From assembly GCA_964608055.1 (NCBI GenBank), contig CAZSMJ010000004.1:1-43455 (forward strand): DNA of 43,455 nucleotides, read 5' to 3'. The position numbers and the translations under genes are program-made. This DNA is from JALYNX01 sp964608055. Its GTDB lineage: Bacteria; Actinomycetota; Acidimicrobiia; Spongiisociales; ZC4RG35. Under the pieces are notes generated by a model. The model was given only the letters and a program-made list of their open reading frames with translations. It did no database searches and was not told the DNA's origin. Positions 17,201-23,141 of the stretch are shown piece by piece. Numbering within the stretch: the first letter of the stretch is position 1; every line of letters starts with the position of its first letter.

Positions 17201-18589
17201 GAACACCGCCCGGCTCAGCTCGGAGTAAGGAGCGGCGCGTCGGGTCAGCTCGAACAAATGGTCGGCCGTGGTGTCACCACTGACCACCTCGGCCACGATC
17301 TGCTGGGCGAGGACATCGATGGGGTTGGCCGGGATCCGTGTCGTCTCCACGTTGCGCTTGGTCATCTCCCCGGTGAGGACTGTGGACACGAGAAGGTCCC
17401 CCCGATACTTGGGGAATACGCGAGCCTTGGAGACACCGCCGACCTGATGCCCGGACCTGCCCACGCGCTGCAACCCCGAAGCCACCGAGGTTGGCGCCTC
17501 CACCTGGATCACCAGATCGACCGCCCCCATGTCGATACCCAACTCGAGTGACGAGGTGGCAACCACTGCCTTCAACTCGCCCCGTTTGAGGGCGTCCTCG
17601 ATCTGGAGTCGATGTTCTCTGGCCACCGATCCGTGATGAGCCCTGGCGATCTCCTCGCCGGCGAGGTTGTTGATCTCTGCACAGATCCGCTCGGCCAATC
17701 GTCGGGAGTTGGCGAAGACGATGGTGCTGTTATGAGCCTGGATTGCCTCGAGCAGCTTCGGGTAGACCGCAGGCCATATCGAGCGGGCGGGTGCCTGGTC
17801 GGGGTCGAGGGGGTCCGGTGTTCCCGGCTCTGTCATGTCCTCCACCGGTACCACGATCTCGATGTCGAGCTCGCGGTCGTGGGGGACGTCGATGACAGTC
17901 ACCGGGCGCGGGACCCAGCCGTCTGTCCCACTGGTGCCCCCGCCGAGGAACCGGGCAATCGTCTCCAGGGGCCGTTGGGTCGCGGAGAGCCCGATTCGTT
18001 GCGGGGGACTGGCGGTGATCTCTTCGAGACGCTCCAGGGAAAGGGCGAGGTGGGCTCCGCGCTTGGTCCCGGCAATGGCATGGACCTCGTCGACGATCAC
18101 CCAACGGACTGGTTCGAGAATGACCCGTGCTGCGGAGCTGAGGATGAGGTAGAGGGATTCGGGAGTCGTGATCAGGATGTCCGGCGGCTGGCGCTGCATG
18201 CGTCGACGGTCCTCCGCGGGGGTGTCGCCGGTGCGGAGGAACGTTGTCAGGTCGGGCAACGGGCCGGTGTCGAGCCGCTGTGACGCATGGCGGATGCCGG
18301 CGAGGGGGGCGCGCAGGTTGCGCTCGACGTCGTGAGCCAAGGCTTTGAGGGGGGAGACATACAGGACCCGGCATCGGGCAGCGCGCTCGGGCTGGGGCTC
18401 GGAGAGGAGGCGATCGAGCGTCCAGAGAAATGCCGCCAGCGTCTTCCCCGACCCGGTGGGAGCATGGATCAGGGTGTGGGCGCCGTCAGCGATCGCCGGC
18501 CAACCCAGCTCCTGGGCCGGGGTCGGCTCGGGGAATGAAGCCTCGAACCAGGTGCGGGTCGCCGGGCTGAAGAGGGCGAGTGAGTCCAC
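14219..18589 (-). CDS. lhr: Lhr-type ATP-dependent helicase
   Basis: 1456 residues, close to the roughly 1500 of bacterial Lhr. The N-terminal superfamily 2 core has a Q-motif-like PTPAQELGWPAI, Walker A APTGSGKT at 43-50, VSPLKALAHD, TTPESLYL, DEVH at 167-170 and LSATQRP. The second RecA domain has VFANSRRLAER and the arginine-finger motif QRVGRSGHQVGG. A winged-helix and Lhr-specific core domain follows, then a long C-terminal region typical of full-length Lhr, ending in repeated winged-helix-like segments. Lhr unwinds DNA or RNA:DNA 3'-to-5' and is implicated in DNA repair; in mycobacteria it is induced by DNA damage. A long antisense open frame at 16403-17551 is a shadow. Confidence 0.93.
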   Translation of the reverse strand: MDSLALFSPATRTWFEASFPEPTPAQELGWPAIADGAHTLIHAPTGSGKTLAAFLWTLDRLLSEPQPERAARCRVLYVSPLKALAHDVERNLRAPLAGIRHASQRLDTGPLPDLTTFLRTGDTPAEDRRRMQRQPPDILITTPESLYLILSSAARVILEPVRWVIVDEVHAIAGTKRGAHLALSLERLEEITASPPQRIGLSATQRPLETIARFLGGGTSGTDGWVPRPVTVIDVPHDRELDIEIVVPVEDMTEPGTPDPLDPDQAPARSIWPAVYPKLLEAIQAHNSTIVFANSRRLAERICAEINNLAGEEIARAHHGSVAREHRLQIEDALKRGELKAVVATSSLELGIDMGAVDLVIQVEAPTSVASGLQRVGRSGHQVGGVSKARVFPKYRGDLLVSTVLTGEMTKRNVETTRIPANPIDVLAQQIVAEVVSGDTTADHLFELTRRAAPYSELSRAVFDATLDMLAGRYPSDLFAELRPRINWDRVTGEITPRPGSRQLVVTNPGTIPDRGLYRVVLPDGSRVGDLDEEMVYESREGDTFLLGSSSWRITEITHDRVQVVPAPADATAHMPFWHGDMLGRSLETGKAVGRFVRETAMLDPEHAEDLLATTHHLDGHAAANLVAYLTEEKEATGLLPTDQTIVLERFRDEIGDWRLVMLSPLGARVHAPWAMALRHRFRARFGTDVDVIWSDDGIAFRFPDSDELPDASDLILEPDEVEPILIEHLGDTAMFAARFREAAGRSLLLPRRRPNQRTPLWLQRRRSADLLGVARQFGSFPMILEVYREILQDDFDLSGLQSVLADIRSRRIRIAEVETDGPSPFASSLLFAFVAAYLYEADAPLAERRAAALTLDRDLLRELLGEGELRELIDPEVVAAVELELQHLTEGRRATHPDAVHDLLRDLGPLGTTDLEIRSSGFDVRAAIDDLEIAGRVVRVVINGEPLWAAAEDISRLRDGLGVPPPPGVAHVFLEAVADPLGDLVGRYARTHGPFTTGDVTSHLGLPEAVVDIVLLQLQDANRVDAGAFRPGGAGREWVDRDVLRRLKRRSLASLRSEIEPVEPAALARFAIAWQGVSLDPPRGRHALNDAVGRLAGTPIPASVLERDVLAARVEDAPAGLDRLLLDGSLVWIGMGGSGLGDGKLALFPRDNLDLLWAGPTELPDLPEHTRILEHLEGRGASFFRDIYEGLGGGDPELALDRLWDLVWAGHVTNDTLEPVRAFVGRRRGRSSGRPSISSRFPAHAGGRWSSTKHLHGSAPSETERSAAWAQLILDRHGVATRTTVLAEGFPGGFSAIYPIYNHLEETGRIRRGYFVEGLGGSQFALPGAVDRLRQEARPELMVLAATDPANPYGATLGWPDVEGARLARDAGAYVLLYGGGLVGFLERGRKSLTLLTTEPSHFIGVGRALATVAARHRRTTLSTVNGSPAQSSPLASALAEWGFTTAVKGLSYRG

Positions 18590-18628
18590 CCCCGGAAGGT
18601 ATCAGGGGATGGGGACAAGACTGGCCCC

Positions 18629-18676
18629 GAAATTGGGTTGCCCGGGGCCGTATATGACCCCTGTGGCTCCCAATTA
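18629..18676 (+). repeat. 48-base quasi-palindromic interspersed repeat, copy 1
   Basis: The block order is GAAATTGGGTT, 5 variable bases, GGGCCGTAT, 1 variable base, TGACCCCT, 5 variable bases, TCCCAATTA. The outer arms AATTGGG / CCCAATT pair perfectly, and the inner GGG / CCC can nest inside. A second copy with identical blocks and spacing lies at 32044-32091 in the opposite orientation. It falls between the HD-GYP stop and the lhr start. Confidence 0.8.
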
Positions 18677-18696
18677 GGACCAGCCGGCCGGAATAT

Positions 18697-19278
18697 TCAG
18701 GCGCTGAGGACGAGGGGCAGACGTTCCACGGCTGCCAACTCGAGGAAGACCTCGACCACAGTCGGGTCGAATTGGGTCCCGGCGTGCTTGCGGATTTCGT
18801 TCACCGCAAAAGAAACGGGCAACGCCGGTTGGTAGGCCCGGGTTGAGGTCATGGCATCGAAGGCGTCGGAGACGAGCACGATCCGGGACAGGATCGGGAT
18901 CTCCATGCCGACGAGGCCAAAGGGATATCCGTGGCCGTCGAAGCGCTCATGGTGGTAGAGGATGGCTTCGGCCACTTTGGGATCGAGCCGGTTACGGGTC
19001 ATCGCGAATCCCAGCTCGGGGTGACGCTGCATCAACTCTCGTTCGTTTTCGTCGAGAGGCCCGGGCTTGCCGAGGATTCCCGGATCGAGGTGGATCTTGC
19101 CCACATCGTGGAGGATGCCGGCCAGGGCGAGCCGGTCGAGGTCTTCCTCGCCGAGCCCGAGCCCGGTTCCCAGGTCCACCGCGAGGTCTGACACACGGTG
19201 TACGTGGCCATGGAGGTCCTCAATGACGTCTTCCATGACTTTGATCAAGATGTCGTTGGGCAAGTCTCTGAGCATCAC
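18697..19278 (-). CDS. Stand-alone HD-GYP domain protein
   Basis: 193 residues; the start is one of two tandem ATGs (19278 or 19275). The domain has HVHRV (His25), ILHDVGKI with His57-Asp58, KPGPLDENE, RHPELG with His86, HHERFDGHGYP at 109-119, and RIVLVSDAFDAMTSTRAY. This is the full HD-GYP signature, so it is predicted to be a metal-dependent cyclic-di-GMP phosphodiesterase (some relatives cut cGAMP). No receiver, PAS or GAF domain is attached, so input must come from elsewhere. It is the last gene of a long minus-strand block; the repeat copy 1 lies just past its stop. Confidence 0.9.
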   Translation of the reverse strand: MMLRDLPNDILIKVMEDVIEDLHGHVHRVSDLAVDLGTGLGLGEEDLDRLALAGILHDVGKIHLDPGILGKPGPLDENERELMQRHPELGFAMTRNRLDPKVAEAILYHHERFDGHGYPFGLVGMEIPILSRIVLVSDAFDAMTSTRAYQPALPVSFAVNEIRKHAGTQFDPTVVEVFLELAAVERLPLVLSA

Positions 19279-19391
19279 TCACCAGTCCCGCGTCGTTCGT
19301 TCACCACATGCGAAGTCTGGTCTCACTCGGCCAGACGGCTATGGGTCGACGGGACTAATCCTTTGTGTAGTGCGCTGGACCTATCCCGGAT

Positions 19392-20183
19392 CTAGAGAAG
19401 GCCGTGGTCTGCTGCAGCTTCGACGAAAGCTGCCGCTCTCAGCTGGTCGACACGGTTGGTTGCGTCGTTGTCGACCTTAACTCCCGAACCGACTATCACG
19501 GAATCTGCGAAGTCCATCAGTCGGGCGAGATTGGCCGCGTTCGCCCCCGATCCGACCACGACCCGAGTGCCCTTGGGAACCGCCGCGCGAACCTCTTTGC
19601 CCACATCGACCTCCGGCTCCTCGCCTGTTCCGGGACCGGAAACGATAACCGCGTCGGCGAGCCCGCGTTCGACGGTGTCCAAAGCCGCCTGTCGGGGATC
19701 GAGGCCCGGTGGTGGGGTGGCATGTTTGACCATGACATCGGCCCAGATCTCGATTTCCGGGGCCAATTCTCGGCGGCGACGCAGAAGCCGGGGCGCCCGG
19801 CCCACGATCGGGCCCTGGTCGGTGTACATGACGCCTGTGAGCACATTCACCCTGATGAACCTGGCGCCGGTGACCGCCGCGATCGCCAGGGCGGCCATAG
19901 CGTCATTGCGAAGGACATTGACACCTACGGGCAGGCTGGTGGCATCGATGACGGCTGCGATCGCCACGGTCATCGCCGCGATGGTCTCCGGCTCGACCAT
20001 GTCGGCCTGAAACGGGGCGTCACCGAAGTTCTCGACAAGCAATGCCGGGAAGCCGGCATCCTGGAGAGACCTGGCATCAGAGGCTGCGGCTTCCAGCACC
20101 TCTGCCATCGACCCTTTGAACCGTGGCGCTCCAGGAAGGGGAAGCAGATGGATCATCCCCACCAGGTGGGGAAGGCCACTCAC
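19392..20183 (-). CDS. BtpA/SgcQ family TIM-barrel protein
   Basis: 263 residues from a GTG at 20183 that overlaps the upstream stop as GTGA; an ATG at 20156 is the alternative. Landmarks are GMIHLLPLPGAPRF, DAGFPALLVENFGDAPF, PVGVNVLRNDA, ARFIRVNVLTGVMYTDQGPI, DVMVKHATPP, ADAVIVSGPGTG and VVVGSGAN, followed by VIVGSGVKVD. This is the BtpA family, named for a cyanobacterial photosystem I biogenesis factor. Members in non-photosynthetic bacteria are of unknown function, often near nucleoside or sugar metabolism genes. The protein is cytosolic and probably phosphate-binding. Confidence 0.85.
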   Translation of the reverse strand: MSGLPHLVGMIHLLPLPGAPRFKGSMAEVLEAAASDARSLQDAGFPALLVENFGDAPFQADMVEPETIAAMTVAIAAVIDATSLPVGVNVLRNDAMAALAIAAVTGARFIRVNVLTGVMYTDQGPIVGRAPRLLRRRRELAPEIEIWADVMVKHATPPPGLDPRQAALDTVERGLADAVIVSGPGTGEEPEVDVGKEVRAAVPKGTRVVVGSGANAANLARLMDFADSVIVGSGVKVDNDATNRVDQLRAAAFVEAAADHGLL

Positions 20184-20911
20184 AAATAGGCCTTGGCTAC
20201 CTGGAGGGCTTTTCTGGCGTACTCGCCTTCGTACTTGAGACGGGTGGCTTCTGGTTTTGCTCTTCGGACGGCCACCCGTGCCCAATCCGAGGCTGAGCCT
20301 TTGATCACCTGGTTGGTCTCGGCGGGGCCATAAACCCATTTGGCATAACCGGGCCCGATCACCTCGACCCGGACCGGCTCGTAGTCCTCACCCGCATCCT
20401 TGAAGGCGTGAGGAAGGGTCTTCCATCCCAGCCAACAGACATGGCGAATCCGGGAGGTGTCCTCTACATCGAGGCCGAGAGTGGCGTAGATGTCGAGACC
20501 GTGGGCCCATGTTTCCATCAGGCGGAACGTCGCAAACGTGCGTGCGCTCATATCCCCGTCCATCCATTCGATCCTGGAGTCTGCGCCCATGTGGGACAGC
20601 GGCTCGACGACTTTTGCCCGACCTCCCCGCCACCATTCGATGACGTCCTGAGGTCTCATGCCACGACCCCGCTTGATCGCCTCTTTGCGCAGGCCATTGA
20701 GGTCGGAAGCATTGCGCCAACGTTGGATCATGTTGCCCCCGGCGATGGTGTCGGCGGCCAGTTCCTCGAAATCGGCGAGGTGGGAGATGGTGTCGCGCAC
20801 GGTCCACGGCTTGGAGGGGGTGACCATGTCCCAGATCTTGATCGGGATCCTCTGCAGGGACTGATCCAGGAACTGCTGCTCGGCTACCAGGTCGGAGAGG
20901 ATGTCGCGCAC
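20180..20911 (-). CDS. TIGR03084/MDMPI-like DinB-fold protein
   Basis: 243 residues from a GTG start. It opens with DILSDLVAEQQFLDQSLQRI, then WTVRDTISHLADFEELAAD, where the HLADFE pattern is the first metal-binding helix of the DinB/maleylpyruvate-isomerase fold. MSARTFATFRLMETWAHGLDIY gives the second metal-ligand region (E..AHG.D). A C-terminal SCP2-like part follows (VYGPAETNQVIKGSASDWARVAVRR). Relatives are mycothiol-dependent or of unknown function. Its stop overlaps the start of the BtpA-family gene, so the two are likely coupled. Confidence 0.8.
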   Translation of the reverse strand: MRDILSDLVAEQQFLDQSLQRIPIKIWDMVTPSKPWTVRDTISHLADFEELAADTIAGGNMIQRWRNASDLNGLRKEAIKRGRGMRPQDVIEWWRGGRAKVVEPLSHMGADSRIEWMDGDMSARTFATFRLMETWAHGLDIYATLGLDVEDTSRIRHVCWLGWKTLPHAFKDAGEDYEPVRVEVIGPGYAKWVYGPAETNQVIKGSASDWARVAVRRAKPEATRLKYEGEYARKALQVAKAYL

Positions 20912-20962
20912 ACTGCAATGGTAGTAGCCATGTGCAAGCTATTTCCCAGGCGAAACTACCTC

Positions 20963-22045
20963 TCACCAGGGTCTTTCGGCCTGCTCCTCAGTCATGGGCT
21001 CGGGAAGCTCGAAGGTTTCCGGTGTCGCGACCAAGTCGTTGAGGTGGTCGATCAGCTGGCGGAGACGGCCGAATTGGCGCCGATCGAAGACGAATGAGAT
21101 GCGATCGGTGTCCAACGCGTCGTCGTCGCTGACTTCGGACGCGGCCGGCTCAGCCCTCTCGATCCTTCCCTCGACGACGATGTCGGCAAACTCACGGTTC
21201 AACTCCTCGAGTTGGGCCTCATCGGGGCCCTGAACCAGGCGAAGGATGAGCCGACCCCCCGCGTATCTCTGGGAGTGGTAGTTGGCATAGAAATTCCAGA
21301 TGTGGTCGCAGGCCTCGACAGCATTGGTGGTGTGGAGAAACAGGGCGAGATCGGGGCCAGAGATCAGCCCGCGTTGCAGTTGGTGCTCCTTGATGAAGTC
21401 GATCATCGGAGCCCAATAGTTGGTGTCGGGCGCCTCGAGGAGGACGATCGGGTGCATGTCGCTTTTCCCGGTTTGGATGAGGGTGAGGAGCTCGAAGGCC
21501 TCGTCCAGGGTTCCCCACCCGCCAGGCAGGATGGCGAAGGCGTGTGACTCCTTGACGAAGGCCAGCTTGCGGGTGAAGAAGTACTTGAAATTGACGGTCC
21601 GAGACTCGTCCAGATAGCGGTTGGCGGCGGCTTCGAAGGGCAAGCGGATATTCACCCCGTACGAGTGATCCTTACCAGCGCCACGGGTGCCGGCCTCCAT
21701 GATCCCGGGCCCGGCGCCGGTGATGACTCCCCAACCCCGGGTGACGATTCTCGCTGCGAAAACCTCGGCTATCCGGTAGTTGGGATCTTGCTCGGCGATC
21801 CGGGCGGATCCGTAGATAGTGACCTTGGGCTCGCGGTGCCGGGAGAAGACGAGATTCGAATAACGCATCTCCTTCAAGGCAGTGTTCATCAGTCGGAGGT
21901 CGGCCCTGCTCGCCCCGTCACGATGCAGCTTCAGAACCGTGGTGATCAGTTCGGCGATCAACTCCTGGTTCTCGTGGCTCGACGTCGCCGCGACCAGCTC
22001 CCTCACCTTCTCGTCGAGTTCAGGTTTCCCCAGGTCGTAGGCCAT
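20963..22045 (-). CDS. LOG family (TIGR00730-like) protein
   Basis: 360 residues. A Rossmann-like LOG domain occupies about residues 70-250: VTIYGSARI, GWGVITGAGPGIMEAGTRGA and the signature LPGGWGTLDEAFELLTLIQTGK. LOG proteins hydrolyse nucleoside 5'-monophosphates (for example cytokinin ribotides) to base plus ribose phosphate; older annotation as lysine decarboxylase is wrong for the family. Here the domain is flanked by an N-terminal helical region of about 70 residues and a C-terminal tail of about 90 acidic residues, making it longer than minimal LOG proteins (about 190). It lies between the DinB-like gene and the AAA+/VWA pair on the same strand. Confidence 0.85.
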   Translation of the reverse strand: MAYDLGKPELDEKVRELVAATSSHENQELIAELITTVLKLHRDGASRADLRLMNTALKEMRYSNLVFSRHREPKVTIYGSARIAEQDPNYRIAEVFAARIVTRGWGVITGAGPGIMEAGTRGAGKDHSYGVNIRLPFEAAANRYLDESRTVNFKYFFTRKLAFVKESHAFAILPGGWGTLDEAFELLTLIQTGKSDMHPIVLLEAPDTNYWAPMIDFIKEHQLQRGLISGPDLALFLHTTNAVEACDHIWNFYANYHSQRYAGGRLILRLVQGPDEAQLEELNREFADIVVEGRIERAEPAASEVSDDDALDTDRISFVFDRRQFGRLRQLIDHLNDLVATPETFELPEPMTEEQAERPW

Positions 22046-22095
22046 AGGGCCCCGACGTTATACGGCCTCCCGAGATGGTGGCCCCCCTCCCGGCT

Positions 22096-22148
22096 TCGCT
22101 CCGTTCGCTGGGGGGAGAAATGCTCGCTCCGCTCACTGGGGGGAGAAA
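22096..22148. repeat. Two-copy tandem repeat, 25-base unit at 28-base period
   Basis: TCGCTCCG[T/C]TC[G/A]CT followed by GGGGGGAGAAA occurs at 22096-22120 and again at 22124-22148, with two mismatches. Runs of C upstream (22082-22087) can pair with the G runs, so on the minus strand this region can fold just past the stop of the AAA+ gene. It may act as a transcription terminator, or be a short interspersed repeat. Confidence 0.75.
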
Positions 22149-22151
22149 CGG

Positions 22152-23141
22152 TCAGAATGGGCTGACCGACGGGCCCTTTCTGACCACAGCATTCCACACT
22201 GTCTCGTAGTGGTCCCGGTCGAATTGGTCGACATGAGGGAGCACATACTCCTCCCAGGTGTTTCGCAAGGGGTCCGAGCCATCCCGATAGACGATGAGAC
22301 CGGTGGGAATCCGGTCGAGGATCGAGCGCAGTGAAAGCGGTGTCTCTACCCGCACCCCGGTGTCTTGAGCCTCGAAGGATGCGTTGACTTCGACCGCCAG
22401 CCTGGCGATCGCCTCCACGTATTCCGTCTTCAACTCGGGGTAGCGGCGGGTCAGCATCGCCTCGACCTGCTCACTTCCGGGGAAGCTCTTCTCCCAGATC
22501 ACCCAGCGGTCGGCGAAGGCCTTGTTCAGGGTTTGGGTGCCGGCGTAATCGCGGAGATCTGTGGGGTTCATCGTGCCAAAGATGCGGACATCGTCACGAA
22601 GGGCGACGGTCTCACCATGAGGGAGGTCGAGGGCGGCATAACGGTCGAGAAGCCCGTGCAGCGCAAACAGAGTCTCGGCGCCGGCGGCATTGAGCTCGGA
22701 CAGGTTCAGAAGGGAGGGCCCGCGCAAGGCTCGCGTGATGTCTCCGTCCTCCCAACGACTCTCGGTGCCTCCCTTGCCGTCGCCGTGGAGGCGGGTCGAT
22801 CCGATAAGGGTCACATCGCGGACCTCGCCGGTGAGTGGGATCCGGAAGTAGGGGAGCCCCATCGCGGCCGCGAACTGCTCGATGTCGTGGTCCTTGCCGG
22901 TCCCCATATGGCCGCGGACGGCCACGTGGAGCGGCACCAGCCCGGGCGCACCAGAGCGCCTCGCCTGTTCGATCTGGGCGAACCGATAGAGCATCCCCAG
23001 GTCGACGTAGTAGGGATCGGGCTCGGGGATCTTCCGGATCCGCAGGTCCCGGTCCTCGAGGTTCTTGGGCACCGCGAATCGGGCCAACTCGATAGTTGGG
23101 CCCTCCCCGATTGGATCGTGGAAGATTGCTGTTTCAGGCAA
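22152..23141 (-). CDS. AAA+ ATPase of the MoxR/CbbQ/NorQ type with altered Walker motifs
   Basis: 329 residues. The CbbQ/NorQ-like core runs from about 65 to 300. Walker A reads RGHMGTGKDH (77-84): the usual Ser/Thr after Lys83 is Asp84. Walker B reads SLLNLSELNAAG (143-153): the usual Asp before Glu149 is Ser148. Sensor 1 (IFGTMNP, Asn192) and a candidate arginine finger (FADRW, Arg212) are kept. Family members remodel a partner VWA protein to activate enzymes or insert metals. The VWA partner gene overlaps it by 8 bases immediately upstream. The substitutions suggest weakened or unusual Mg-ATP handling. Confidence 0.85.
   Translation of the reverse strand: MPETAIFHDPIGEGPTIELARFAVPKNLEDRDLRIRKIPEPDPYYVDLGMLYRFAQIEQARRSGAPGLVPLHVAVRGHMGTGKDHDIEQFAAAMGLPYFRIPLTGEVRDVTLIGSTRLHGDGKGGTESRWEDGDITRALRGPSLLNLSELNAAGAETLFALHGLLDRYAALDLPHGETVALRDDVRIFGTMNPTDLRDYAGTQTLNKAFADRWVIWEKSFPGSEQVEAMLTRRYPELKTEYVEAIARLAVEVNASFEAQDTGVRVETPLSLRSILDRIPTGLIVYRDGSDPLRNTWEEYVLPHVDQFDRDHYETVWNAVVRKGPSVSPF

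Noticed and set aside
16403..17551. 382-codon plus-strand open frame inside lhr
   Set aside because: Lhr motifs on the minus strand are intact across this stretch; the plus frame has no family resemblance.
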